Source: Agapetus fuscipes
Lineage: Eukaryota > Arthropoda > Insecta > Trichoptera > Glossosomatidae
Direction: 5' to 3'
Assembly (NCBI GenBank): GCA_951799405.1
Contig: OX637339.1
Location: forward strand, 2,666,001-2,730,000
DNA length: 64,000 nucleotides
Below the pieces are notes generated by a model. The model was given only the letters and a program-made list of their open reading frames with translations. It was not told the DNA's origin and ran no database searches. Below, one piece after another: positions 31,258 through 41,189 of the stretch. The position numbers were made by a program, and so were the translations under genes. Each line of letters begins with the position of its first letter. The first letter of the stretch is position 1.

Positions 31258-31922
31258 ACGCAACTAAGCTACACATATATTGTAACTTCTTGCCTGCGTT
31301 ATCCCCGAAGGGGACGCATGTGGCGATTCGGGACCTATTTATTTTTTTAGGTAAGAATACAGAAAGAATGGGATATACAAAGTGAGCGTAAAAGAAGAAA
31401 ATGCATGAAAAAGGTGATGGATACGAATGAATTGAAAGAGGTATGTAAGGATAGGAAAAAATGGAGTCGGCTCTGCAGAGGCTCTGGCCACCCCTAGTGG
31501 AATGGCGACAGAGTTACAGTTACAGTTACAGGGGGCCGGCTTCACACCAATCACTTTCAGTTGAAGTGAGGGTTTCCCAGCACCGAGGGGTTATCATTTT
31601 CTTGTGAAGGCTGAGTAAACCTTGAGATCGAACCCTTGCTCTCGGCATGGAGTGCAAGCATTCTACCAATTGAGCTATCGACCTCTTTACGAGCTTGATC
31701 GTCGTCGCTACAAAGCGCCAATTCTCAAGCAAGACCCAGATACTGTAAGGCTGGATGGACCTTTGGTGACCGGTCATTGGTAAAGGTTTATAAATTTTTC
31801 AACCCAGCGAAGAGCAAATTTGAAAGTATAAATGGTATATAATATTTGTGCTCCACCGGGAATCGAACCAACAACCTACCCATTTAGAGTCCGAAGTGTT
31901 ACCACTGAACTACGGAACTGTC
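31258..31922 (-). mobile_element. Heterodimeric SINE A-B interrupted by LINE-B
   Basis: SINE-B 3' part 31258-31350, LINE-B insert 31351-31530, rest of SINE-B with its head to 31685, then SINE-A body and head 31686-31922 (on minus, A precedes B). The junction (tcgacctctttacgagcttg) equals that at 8275. Confidence 0.88.
31351..31530 (+). mobile_element. LINE-B end with (TTACAG)n tail inside SINE-B
   Basis: It encodes RMGYTK-frame remains of EWDIQSERKRRKCMKKVMD, then a Glu/Lys stretch, and ends 'gaatggcgacagagttacag ttacagttacag'. Inserted between 'aggtaag' and 'ggggccggc', contiguous in other SINE-B copies. Confidence 0.9.
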
Positions 31923-31959
31923 GCCTGTCGGGAGGTTTGGGTTATATAGGGCTCTGTAA

Positions 31960-32160
31960 CCGTAAATCTGTAACCATTCCGCTTTTCCTACTCGTGCATA
32001 CGTCTTTCAAATCATTCATATCCATCACCTCTCTTTACATTTACTTCTCTTATATTCGCTTTGTATACTGCAGTCTTTCACAATTTCACAAATCTGATCC
32101 AGCCATACATTTCTAAGTCTTCGCTTTCCTCCTTTCCTTCCCACATTTCCTCCGGTAAGC
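31960..32160 (-). mobile_element. LINE-B-related RT fragment
   Basis: 'taaccattccgcttttccta', 'ttcatatccatcacctctc' and 'cagccatacatttctaagtc' align to LINE-B in reverse (minus: RNVWLDQICEIVKDCSIQSE). Confidence 0.6.
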
Positions 32161-32191
32161 GCAAACTCACACCTGTCTGTGGACATGCTAT

Positions 32192-32452
32192 AATAATCTA
32201 ATCTATAATCTAAGTTGCAAGGATATATATTCATTCAAAGCCCTCAGATGTATGCCCACAAACAAACACGTGTAGTTCGCGCTTACAAATTCTGATTGTG
32301 TACTTACGAATAAAATCCAAACCTCAAATGAACATAAGCCCTGCAACTCTTGCCGAAATTCCCTGAAACAGGGGTGACATTGGCAAAGTGAACCATTTTT
32401 ACAGTACGGGTGGTCAGCCTCATACCAACCTATAAGTCAAGGAATATACCAA
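32192..32452 (-). mobile_element. LINE-A 3' end (subfamily 3), complete
   Basis: 'ataatctaagttgcaaggat' to 'ataagtcaaggaatat'. A short plus-strand LINE-A tail (32468-32520) follows directly. Confidence 0.85.
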
Positions 32453-33079
32453 CCTATAAATCAAGGAATGCACTAAATATAAATCTCAAATGTTAATATA
32501 TCTTTGCAACATAGACAATAGATCGATAGGCATCAACAACAAAGGTTCACCCAACACTATTGTTTATATTATAGCAAACGGGTCTTGCTTGATTTGGCGC
32601 TCCACACCCGAGACGGTAGCGCTGGGTGTAATGAATCAATCTTTTAAGCTCTCAACAAGTCTTCCATTTTCAAATCTAGTGTTCGATTTTTAAACTATTT
32701 ATCGTTCTATTTTTAAATTAAGTGTTCGTTTTTTTTTTTTTTTTTTAAATCGATTCAAAATGGAATTGCGTATCGAATGGGATCCGGTCATTCTCTAAGG
32801 TCGAAACAGACGAGGAAACGATTCGTTTGTTACTAAAGGAAAAACAAATCATTTAAAAAATTAAACTCACCTAAGTTTGCTCAGTGTTCCAAAAAATTTG
32901 CGATATTTTTTTTGTACAATTTTGAAATAATTTTATAAGCCGTATTACAAAATGCTAGACAATAATATGAAGACTTTTTCACACTTTATTCGATCTATAA
33001 AATGCTTATAATTAACTGATTTTTCAGTAGATAACGAGTGATTCTAAGTTGCAAAGATATATCGGCATTTAAATTAAGA

Positions 33080-33200
33080 AAATAATAATAATAATTATAA
33101 TGCTATGTCCATTTTTCAGCAATATCAAACTTTAAACGGCTCTGCTCTCCTGAACAATATTTTTGTCGCTTATGCCCTATATCCTTTTAACCACCGATAT
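33080..33200. repeat. Right half of the 25.1-kb DNA element family
   Basis: 'tttgtcgcttatgccctat' and 'ccttttaaccaccgatatta' match the terminal repeat at 25770-25815. Confidence 0.5.
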
Positions 33201-33204
33201 TATA

Positions 33205-33400
33205 ATTCTCGGGACGCCGGACAGTGGGAAGACCACGTTCAAGATGGCTGGATGGAGTGGTGGCAGATTGCCGTGCAGTGGGAATGTGGGACTGGAGGAG
33301 GAAGACGTTGGATAGACAGCGCTGGCAGCGGTTGCTGAGGGAGGCCAAGACCCACCCCGGGTTGTCGTGCCAATGATGACGATGATGATGATTATAATTC
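33205..33400 (+). mobile_element. RTE-like LINE 3' end
   Basis: Nearly identical to 41640-41823. 'ggacgccggacagtgggaag' onwards encodes, with frame changes, a WRRKTLDRQRWQRLLREAKT HPGLSCQ C-terminus, ending in a (gat)n tail. Confidence 0.8.
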
Positions 33401-33412
33401 TCTACGCAGTTC

Positions 33413-33636
33413 CCGTAGTACGAGTTTTTTCACAATACTCGAAGTATTAAGTATTCGAGAAAAAGGTATGTGAACTTGAAAAGCACCTCTGGCGAAACAA
33501 GTTGCGAAACTTTTTTTACCAGAAGTGCTTTCAAACCTGTTTCGCCAGAGGTGCTTTTTAAGTTCGCATATATTTTTCTCGAATAGGTACTCAATACGTT
33601 GAGTATTGTTAAAAAAACTCGTACCTACTACGGGTA
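33413..33636. mobile_element. Hairpin element ('gtacgagtttttt' type)
   Basis: ~100-bp inverted arms around 33525 ('aagcacctctggcgaaacaa' versus 'tgtttcgccagaggtgctt'). Its outer end ccgtagtacgag resembles that of the next element. Confidence 0.65.
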
Positions 33637-33640
33637 CAGT

Positions 33641-33797
33641 TCCCTGAGTACGAGTTGCAAAACTTGAGTAAAGTAAAGTTTACGGAAAGTATTAATGAGC
33701 GTTTTTCGCCAAAATCTGCCGTTTTTGTTTCTTACGGGGTTATTCTTTCCGTAAACTTTACTTTACTCAAGTTTTGCAACTCGTACTAAGGGTACAG
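33641..33797. mobile_element. Short MITE, CCCTNAGTACGAGTTGC family
   Basis: Arms 'gagtaaagtaaagtttacgg' and inverse. Related copies at 44662-44902 and 62470-62702; flanking TA in the 44.7-kb copy suggests a TA target. Confidence 0.65.
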
Positions 33798-33954
33798 GTT
33801 GTCAGTCTCCATAAACATGTAAATCAATTACGTCTACCCTGTTGATGATGACGATGAAGGGTTGTTATGAAATGGCACGTGTAGCCTGGGAGGGTGGGGG
33901 TGGGTGGGATACCTCCCGTTCTATTTATACCGCGGGGAGGGTGGGGGGAGGCGA

Positions 33955-34285
33955 GACGCGCTCTACCGAAAACAGCCGCAAAGGTTATGGCCGGCGAGCA
34001 TATCGTAGGTGGATTGAAAAAACAATACTTATACGAGTAGGTCGCAGTCGGATAGAGTTTCCAAGAAGGGAAAAGAAGACCGTTTTTGGAGATCGAGCCT
34101 TCAAGGTGGCTGCTCCAACGATATGGAACGGCCTCCCAGATGACCTGCGCGAAATGGATCTGGAGAGTACTTTTAGAAAGGGGTTGAAGACCCACCTGTT
34201 CGCGCGCTCATATGAGCAAGCGCCTTTGGGATGACCAAGAGTCATGAAAAGGCGCTATAAAAATATTGTATTATTATTATTATTA
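33955..34285 (+). mobile_element. LINE-D (CR1-like) RT C-terminus and 3' tail
   Basis: It encodes FPRREKKTVFGDRAFKVAAP then TIWNGLPDDLREMDLESTFR then KGLKTHLFARSYEQAPLG and stop, the classic C-terminal block of CR1/jockey-type RTs. The 3' end 'aaaaggcgctataaaaatat' carries a (tta)n tail. Confidence 0.85.
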
Positions 34286-34289
34286 TTAT

Positions 34290-34940
34290 TAAGAATACAT
34301 GGACGTCGTGGTAGAGGAAGACCGAGAAAGGTATGGATGGACCACATTTCTGAAATAGCGAATGAATTAAATATCCAGTATAATAAAAGGAGAGCTTCTA
34401 CGAAGAAGGTTATGACTCTGGATGTAAGTGGAGTGAAAAAGCAATACGTTTGATGTGTTGCAAGAATAGATGGATGTCGTGGTAGAGGAAGACCAAGAAA
34501 GGTATGGATGTACCAAATTTCTGAAATAGCAAACGAATCGAATATCCAGAGTCATAATAAAGTGAGAGCTTGTATGGAGAAAGTTTTTTTTTAAATGAAA
34601 TTTGGCAAGAGGAATGCAATTCAACAACGTATTCTGCCTGACCAGGAACAGTTATTAATATAATAAATTAATATTTTTTTTATTATATATTTTAATATAA
34701 TATTATTGATTAATAATTACCCAATGGCATCTATTGAACCAGGATCAAAGTAATCGTCATAAAATCCAAGCAGGGTTCATATCAGCGTTATTCTATTCCA
34801 AATACGTCAGAAAGATCAGCCACTTGACTCCCTCGGCCATAACATCGTTATGACTCTGGATGAAATGAAAGAAGTATGTGAGGACACAAAGAAATGACGA
34901 TTGATCTGTAATGTTGGCGGCTAGAGCTAGGGTTTTTAAA
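34290..34940 (+). mobile_element. LINE-A RT C-terminal pieces, partly duplicated
   Basis: 34290-34420 and 34455-34587 both encode DGRRGRGRPRKVW-like text (GRGRPRKVWMDHISEIANEL in the first). 34845-34935 gives MTLDEMKEVCEDTKK and the 'tgtaatgttggcggcta' end. SINE-D (34620-34844) and poor AT-rich DNA lie between. Confidence 0.75.
34620..34844 (-). mobile_element. SINE-D copy 2, diverged
   Basis: 'attctgcctgaccaggaa', 'atggcatctattgaaccagg' and 'cacttgactccctcggccat' match 15185-15360. Confidence 0.5.
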
Positions 34941-35045
34941 TTACAATTTTAACTTTACAATTTATATTTTAAAAAATCGATTGAAACGCGTGATATTTTC
35001 ATTAATGCCCCTTAAGAGCCCTCTAAGAGCCTTCTGAAACCCTCT

Positions 35046-35330
35046 TGTGAGCAGTCCGTAGTCTGGTGGTTATAACTTCTGACTCGTAAATGGAAGGTTG
35101 TGGGTTCGAATCCCGGCGGAGCACAAAAAAATATACCATTTATATTTTCAAATATGCTCTTCGCTGGGTAAAAAATTCATTTACCATTACCAAAGGTCTA
35201 TCCAGCGTTACAGTAACTAGGTCTTGCTTGAGAATTGGAGGTTTCTACAGTGACGAACAAACTCGCAGAGGGCTCTTGAGGAGTGATACACACAAAAACC
35301 GCGCTCACCAAATAAATCATCTTAATATTA
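35046..35330 (+). mobile_element. SINE-A, near full length
   Basis: Head 'agtccgtagtctggtggtta', B box 'gggttcgaatccc', 3' end 'caccaaataaatcatcttaa' with (tta)n. Confidence 0.88.
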
Positions 35331-35334
35331 TTAT

Positions 35335-35625
35335 ATTTTGTATTGTTTGTGTATTAACACTGTGAAAATTCATTTTGTTTAATTTTATAATTTTTTGATG
35401 AATTAAAAACACTGTTTATTTTCACGGATAAATTTATTCAAAAATAACGTTTTCGACCTAGTAGGTCATCTTCAGGTCCTATTATTATTATTAAAACACT
35501 TCGACAGGGTGGGACTGTCAATTCTGGAGGTTCTCTTACGTTGCTCTGTAACTATAATACTAACGGCCTTATTGACAGTCCCACCCTGTTGAAGTGTTTT
35601 AATAATAATAATACATCCAGCCCAG
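35335..35625 (-). mobile_element. Penelope-like end joined to an inverted LINE fragment pair
   Basis: On minus, 35480-35335 carries CTGAAGATGACC, TAGGTCGAAAACGTTA and the 'aaaacactgttt' block shared with 49.99 and 57.5 kb. Next to it, 35482-35525 and 35575-35618 are 44-bp inverted repeats around 'cagtcccaccctgtt'. The right arm matches the RT-coding text at 55437-55470 (INGLIDSPTLLE). Confidence 0.55.
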
Positions 35626-35634
35626 GTTTGGCGG

Positions 35635-35895
35635 GATAGAGGCGTTGCTTTGCAGAAGCGCTACCATCGATTGAGCTTCACCAGCTGGCTATATATAGCG
35701 GCCGGGACAGGGAGCGCCGCCCACCTGTAGGCTGTGGGGGCCCCCTAGCGCCCCCAGCCCCGCCCCCTAGCGCCTCCGCCTCTCTAGACCCTGGACAACA
35801 CGCGCCACCAGCCTAGCAAAGTATCGCATGACCTGACTCGAATAAACATTCCTGTAGGTAGTTGAAACGAGGAGCTCGGTAATACAATATAATCT
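35635..35895 (+). mobile_element. Possible solo LTR or promoter-like GC-rich block
   Basis: A TATA box (gctatatatagc) near 35690, a GC-rich stretch with 'ggggccccctagcgccccc', and a poly(A) signal aataaa near 35843 are arranged as in an LTR (TATA, R, poly(A)). I could not define TG/CA ends or a target duplication. A host promoter is the alternative. Confidence 0.35.
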
Positions 35896-35944
35896 GTAAT
35901 CTAAGTTGCAAAGATTTTGTTACGAATCAGTGTTTGTGTACGCA

Positions 35945-36272
35945 ACGCAACGCAACTAAGCTACACATATAGTGTAACTTCTTGCCGCGTTATCCCCGAA
36001 GGGGTCGCATGTGGCGAGTTGAACCTATTTATTTTTACAGGTAAGGGGGCCGGCCTTACGCCAACCACTTCAGTTGAAGTGGGGGTTTCCCAGCTCCCGA
36101 GGGGGCTGGTACTCATTTCTTGTGAAGGCTGAGTAAACCTTGCCGGTATTTTTATTATGGGGTTTGAAATAAACACCGAAATAGGAAATCATTTCTGACA
36201 CCCTCCTCGGTGGGATTCGAACCCGAGCTCACGGGGTAGAATGCAAGCACTCTACCAACTGAGCTATCGACC
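35945..36272 (-). mobile_element. SINE-B, near full length
   Basis: Complete from the 'gcaactaagctacacatata' end to a head with intact A and B boxes (tagctcagttggtagagtgc, gggttcgaatccc on minus). Confidence 0.9.
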
Positions 36273-36307
36273 GGACTTGTGTGTTTTTAATAATCATACC
36301 ATCAGCT

Positions 36308-36548
36308 CCTTGACTGATAGGTTGGTATGAGGCTGCCCCCCGTGCTGTAAATATCGGTTCACTATTGCCAATGCCACCCCGGTTCAGGGAACGGCGGCAG
36401 GAGTTGCAAGATTTGTGTCCATGCGAGGTTTTCTTTATTTGTATGCACACATGCAGAATGCGTAGGCGCGAACCTACATGTGCCTGTTTGTAGGCATGCA
36501 TTTCATATGATCCTTAAATGTTAACGTATCTTTGCAGCTTAGATTATA
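36308..36548 (+). mobile_element. LINE-A 3' end (subfamily 4)
   Basis: Starts ccttgactgataggttgg, with 'ccaccccggttcagggaacg', and ends 'cagcttagattata'. Confidence 0.85.
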
Positions 36549-36565
36549 TAGAAAGATACCATCAA

Positions 36566-36845
36566 CTCCTTGACTGATAGGTTGGTATGAGGCTGACCCC
36601 CCGTGCTGTAAATATTGGTTCACTATTGCCAATGCCACCCCGGTTTTAGGGAAAAGCAGCAGGAGTTGCAGGGCTTATGCTCATTTGAGATTGGGTTTTT
36701 CATATTGTAGGTCCACATGCGGCATGTGTGAGCTCGAAATTATGCGTGTCTGCTAGTAACCGTCCTTCCCTGAAACAGGGGTGACATTGGCAAAGTGAAC
36801 CATTTTTTACAGTATGGGTGGTCAGCCGCATACCAACCTATAAGT
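36566..36845. mobile_element. Chimeric LINE-A ends, head to head
   Basis: 36566-36756 plus strand begins as subfamily 4 and changes to subfamily 2 near 36665. From 36757 it switches to a minus-strand copy (ccgtccttccctgaaacagg) running to 36845, so the pair forms an inverted junction. Confidence 0.7.
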
Positions 36846-37490
36846 CCTAGGAACAATATAAGTCAAAATATAAGCCCTGCAATTTTTCAACATAGCAAAA
36901 TGAGCCGTTTTACACAGTATGGGTGGTCAGCCTCATACCAAGAACGATTTCGACAATCAAGGAATGTTCTACAATGTATTCCGGTAGCCGTGGAAAAACA
37001 CCAAAGTCAGTCATTTCTGTAGAGAATAAGTGAACGCTGGGACAACCGGTTCCTCCATATTGTGACTCAGCGGAACGTGTGTGAACCTGTGCACTAAAGT
37101 ATTTAACTTTACTTTTACACCCAACAATAGTATTTTACTAAAAATATATAGAAAGTTAAACTCTCCTTGGAGGTGCTATTTATATTTTACATGTACTTTT
37201 CGGTGAGTCTAAGGCCCGGTATTTTCAACGTCAGCATAGCGACTTTATACTGAATAAAAAGAACGCGCTTATGACAACCGTGTGGGTAGTTTTTTTTATC
37301 AGTTTAAAGTCACATATGCTAACGTTGAAAATACCGGGCCTAAGCGTTTATGTAGTAGCTGAAACTGAGAGAGAAAAAACTGAGGAATTTGTGGGGATGA
37401 CTCAAATACAGTCTCACGATATAAAACTCTGGGATTTGTTAAATGAGAATCCTTTAATTTAACCGTCTTGCAGTCGTACTGTTGTATAAT

Positions 37491-37972
37491 GGACCGGTGT
37501 GTAGTCTAGAAGTTAGCGCTTCGGACTAGTAAACGGAAGGTTGCGGGTTCAAATCGTGGCGGAGCACAACCAATATTTAATTCATATTTTCAAATATTAT
37601 GCTCTTCGCTGGGTTGAAAAATTTATATACCTCTACCAAAGAGCGGTCACCACAGGTCCATCCAGCTTTACAGCAACTGGGTCTTGCAGGTTAACATTTC
37701 TGAGTTGTAAATGGAAGGTTGTGGGTTCGAATCCCGGCGGAGCACAAAAAATACATCATCTATATCTTTAAATACGCTCTTCGCTGGGTTGAAAGTACCT
37801 ATACCTTTACCAAAGATCGGTCACCAAAAGCACCGTCTAGCCTTTCAGCAACTGGGTCTTGCTCGAGAACTGGCGCTTTCTACATCGACGATCAAGCTTG
37901 CAGAGGGCTCTTACGGTGTGATTCACACAAAAGCAGCGCTCACCAATGAAATCATCCTAATATTATTAAGGT
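37491..37972 (+). mobile_element. Two tandem SINE-A copies
   Basis: Copy one 37491-37688 (head 'gtgtgtagtctagaagttag', B box 'gggttcaaatcg') ends at 'actgggtcttgc', where copy two begins within its head (tgtaaatggaaggttgtgg) and runs to 37972. It looks like an unequal or template-switch dimer. Confidence 0.8.
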
Positions 37973-38097
37973 ATCAACTGTTGGTGTAAATACTCTTTTC
38001 TTTCCAGGATCAAATAGGTTTGTGAATTGCGTTCCTTTTCACAAATTTGTTTTAAAATAAAACGCATACGTTAATACATAATGCGTATACATTAGGT

Positions 38098-38264
38098 CAA
38101 TGGTTTCCAAACTTTATGCTATCATGCCTCCTATTTTTCCTCCTATAGTTATTTTTTTCGCGCCTCCCTTTTTACGATTTATTATTGAATTTTCTTACAA
38201 ATATTTTTATGCATATTTTTGCCGCCTCCCCTGGGAGGCGCGCCCCCCAGTTTGGAAACCTCTG
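38098..38264. mobile_element. hAT MITE with perfect 8-bp TSD
   Basis: Termini CAATGGTTTCCAAACT and AGTTTGGAAACCTCTG, flanked by CATTAGGT at 38090-38097 and 38265-38272. 167 bp, noncoding. Confidence 0.93.
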
Positions 38265-38404
38265 CATTAGGTAGGAAGAACGCGGGATCGGGAAATTTAA
38301 ATGAATTTTCCAGGGTTGATGTGAGAATCTTCCTGGAAATGGAAAAATCATGATAAATTCACTGGAAAGTGAGTCTGCCCTAAGGAAAACACTGCGAGGC
38401 ATAT

Positions 38405-38940
38405 AATATGCGGTTCCACGACAATTCGGTCACAGACAACCCTTCAATATGGAAATAAATCGATTTTACACGTAGGTCCGGTCGATAGCTCAGTTGGTAG
38501 AGTGCTTGCATTCCATGCCGTGAGCTCGGGTTCGAATCCCACCGAGGGTGTCAGAAATGATTTCCCGTTTCGGTGTTTATTTCAAACCAAAAAATAAAAT
38601 ACCGGCAAGGTTTACTCAGCCTTCACAAGAAATGAGTACCAGCCCCCTCGAGAGCTGGGAAACCCCCACTTCAACTAAAGTGGTTGGCGTAAGGCCGGCA
38701 CCCTTGCCTGTAAATATAAATAGATTCAACTCGCTACATGCGACCCCTTCGGCAATAACGCGGCAAGAAGTTACACTATGTGTGTAGCTTAGTTGCGTTG
38801 CGATGTTTCTGTGGCCGAGTTATGTATGGCTAAGATGATTGTGGCCGAAATGTCGTGTGACCAATTCGCCAATAGACGATCTGTCTGTGGACGAATTATC
38901 TTTGACCGATGTGTCGTGACACGATAATATATCCTACATA
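38405..38940. mobile_element. Foldback-like element ('cggtcacacgac' subrepeats) with SINE-B inside
   Basis: Left arm 38412-38440 (ccacgacaattcggtcacag), right arm 38810-38935 (ctgtggccgagtta, gtcgtgtgaccaattcg, ctgtctgtggacgaatta) in inverse sense. SINE-B 38477-38798 fills the middle. Same family as 50775-51840. Confidence 0.5.
38477..38798 (+). mobile_element. SINE-B, near full length
   Basis: Intact head (tcgatagctcagttggtaga, gggttcgaatccc), body and 'ttacactatgtgtgtagctt' end. Confidence 0.9.
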
Positions 38941-39229
38941 TGTGTATAATATACCTATCATAGGAACGTGTAACGTACTAGTGATGAGAAATGTTACAAT
39001 TTCGGTTTCGGTTTTGGTTGATTAGGGTTTCGGTTCAGAAGAATTAGACAGGCTTTAGTTGCCTCAAAATGTATTTGAATTGGTATTACGATCATGCTGT
39101 ATAGTCTGGTCATGTTGTATAGTCTGGTCAAGAAGTTACACTAGATGTGTAACTTAGTTGCGTTGAGAGAATACGTCAACTCAGGTTTTACAACCCATAA
39201 AAAGGCCGGAAGCTGGTTTCGGTTTCAAG

Positions 39230-39485
39230 CTCACATTGTGCTTGAGCTCTAGTACGCAGAATCCTCGGCATTATCTCGTTTCCCTGTTTTTCCCCGGAGT
39301 TGCTGAAAACTACGCATCGGCCTGTTTGTCTGTGGGGAGGGGCAGGAAGGCGGGGCCGGGTTTGGCGGAGTCTCAGCTGTGCCGGGCTGCGTACTACGCG
39401 ACAGACGCTCGTGTTATCTCAGGCGTTACCATGGCAACCACGCCGCGACGCCCCGGCAACCAGCTGACGATGATATTATACTGAA
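39230..39485. promoter_or_regulatory. GC-rich island with perfect RFX X-box
   Basis: GTTACCATGGCAAC (about 39424-39437) is a perfect palindromic X-box (GTTNCC-AT-GGNAAC), the site of RFX factors that drive ciliary genes. Around it lie 'ggaaggcggggccggg' (GC-box-like) and CpG-rich sequence within AT-rich DNA. No gene start is identified on either side, so this is a candidate only. Confidence 0.4.
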
Positions 39486-40410
39486 ACCCAGCGATATTAT
39501 GCGAAACCGACTGATATATTGTGAATCTTATGGGGCTTCCACACGCTTGCCAACCCATCACAAGTCAAGCGCACAGTGTGTCGTCTAGAACATGCTAGCT
39601 GGACAAAATTTTGTCTAATGAACTCATTTTGTCCAACTAGCATGTTCTAGACGACACACTGTGCACTTAGCTTGTAGCCAAGCGCACAGTGTGTCGTCTA
39701 GAACATGCTAGCTGGACAATATTAATCCATTAGACAAAATTTTGTCCAGCTAGCATGTTCTAGACGACACACTGTGCGCTTGACTTGTGATGGGTTGGCA
39801 AGCGTGTGGAAGCCCCATTAGAGATATTATGCGAAATCGACTGATATGTTGTGAATCTTAGATATATTATGCGAAATCGACTGATATATTGTGAATCTTA
39901 TAATAATTATGCGAAACCGACTGATGATATTGTGGATCCTAGGGATATTATGCGACATCGACTGATAATATTGTGGATTCTAGGGATATTATGCGAAACC
40001 GACTGATGATATTGTAGATCTTAGGGATATTATACAGAATTGACTGATACAGATGTATTGTGAATCTAAGGATATCAAGCAAAACACAATGATAAAAATG
40101 TAATGTGAAATACAAGGATATCAAGCGAAACAAGCGAAGAGACTGATTAAGATGTAATGTGAAACCCAGAGATTTTAAGCGAAATCGATTGATAAAAATG
40201 TATTTGTGAAACCTAGGGATATTAAGCGAAATCGATTGATAAAAATGTATTTGTGAAACCTAGGGATATTAAACGAAACCGACAGAATAAGATATGTCGT
40301 GAAAGCTAAAGATATTAGACGAAACCGACAGACTGACATTTACCGTGAAATTTAAGGATATTAAAAGAAACTGACTGATAAAGAGTAAATTGAAACCTAG
40401 GAGTATTATT
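39485..40410. repeat. Degenerate ~45-bp minisatellite, split by a MITE
   Basis: The unit 'gatattatgcgaaaccgact' + 'gat…ttgtgaatcttagg' recurs about 15 times with drift (later units: aagcgaaatcgattgataaa). The MITE 39531-39817 sits between two units. Confidence 0.85.
39531..39817. mobile_element. PIF/Harbinger-like MITE with duplicated inner hairpin
   Basis: TIR TGGGGCTTCCACACGCTTG and inverse, flanked by TTA on both sides (39528-39530, 39818-39820). Unlike the 31.1-kb copy it carries the ~115-bp core hairpin twice. Confidence 0.85.
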
Positions 40411-40694
40411 CAGATATACTGTACACAAATAGATAGAACAGCATCCCTAGTGAATGATTCGGTTTTCATACTTTTGTGTAAATTAAAACGAAACAAAAAT
40501 ATTTTTTTTCGAACAAGGAAAGATTTCGGAGAGAAGGTTTCAAGGGACCGAAGGAGGGACAAAACTACCAAATATTTTTTGGGAGCTGCAGCATCTAAAA
40601 TAAAACAGCCATGTCGATCGCCGAGTCTCGTCAGAAAATATCCATGATTTGAATAGTTCTGTGAATAGTACAGCTGAACACAGTAGCCGATAGA

Positions 40695-40775
40695 CAAACA
40701 TGGAGCAGATTGGAGGAGGCCTATGCCCAGGAGTGGACTGAGAAAGGCTGAGGAAGGTAGGAAGGAAGAGTGGTT
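40695..40775 (+). mobile_element. LINE RT C-terminal scrap
   Basis: It encodes TWSRLEEAYAQEWTEKG then a stop: the very end of an arthropod non-LTR RT. No further homology upstream. Confidence 0.6.
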
Positions 40776-41189
40776 CTAGGAAAGAAGCATGACATAATAG
40801 TCGGCTGGATCACAAAAATATGTTTGATAAGGCTATTTACTATATGATGTCATGTATATATATATTTATGTTTAAGTGGCTTCATTAGGTTTATCTCTAA
40901 CGCTAATGATATTCATTCTACTTATTTATAAAATGCCACTAAAATAGTCATAGATAATACTTACAATCCGAGCTTAAAATATACTCGTACATATAAATGA
41001 ATATTAAAAAGAAAATCTATGGTTCAAGTCTCTATCTCAGAAAGCTGATACTGCCAACAGAGCTATCGACCGGTTATGGTCCATTGTTAGCAGATTAAGA
41101 AGAAGAAGCATTTTCCTCAGCAATCCGGCCGTATTACGTCACAATTTAGCCTATGTCAATTCAGCCGCGTCGTGTTTAAAGTGTGCTTG

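Noticed and set aside
39236..39484. 82-codon ORF in the GC-rich island
   Set aside because: Composition explains the open frame; no domain and no splice context.
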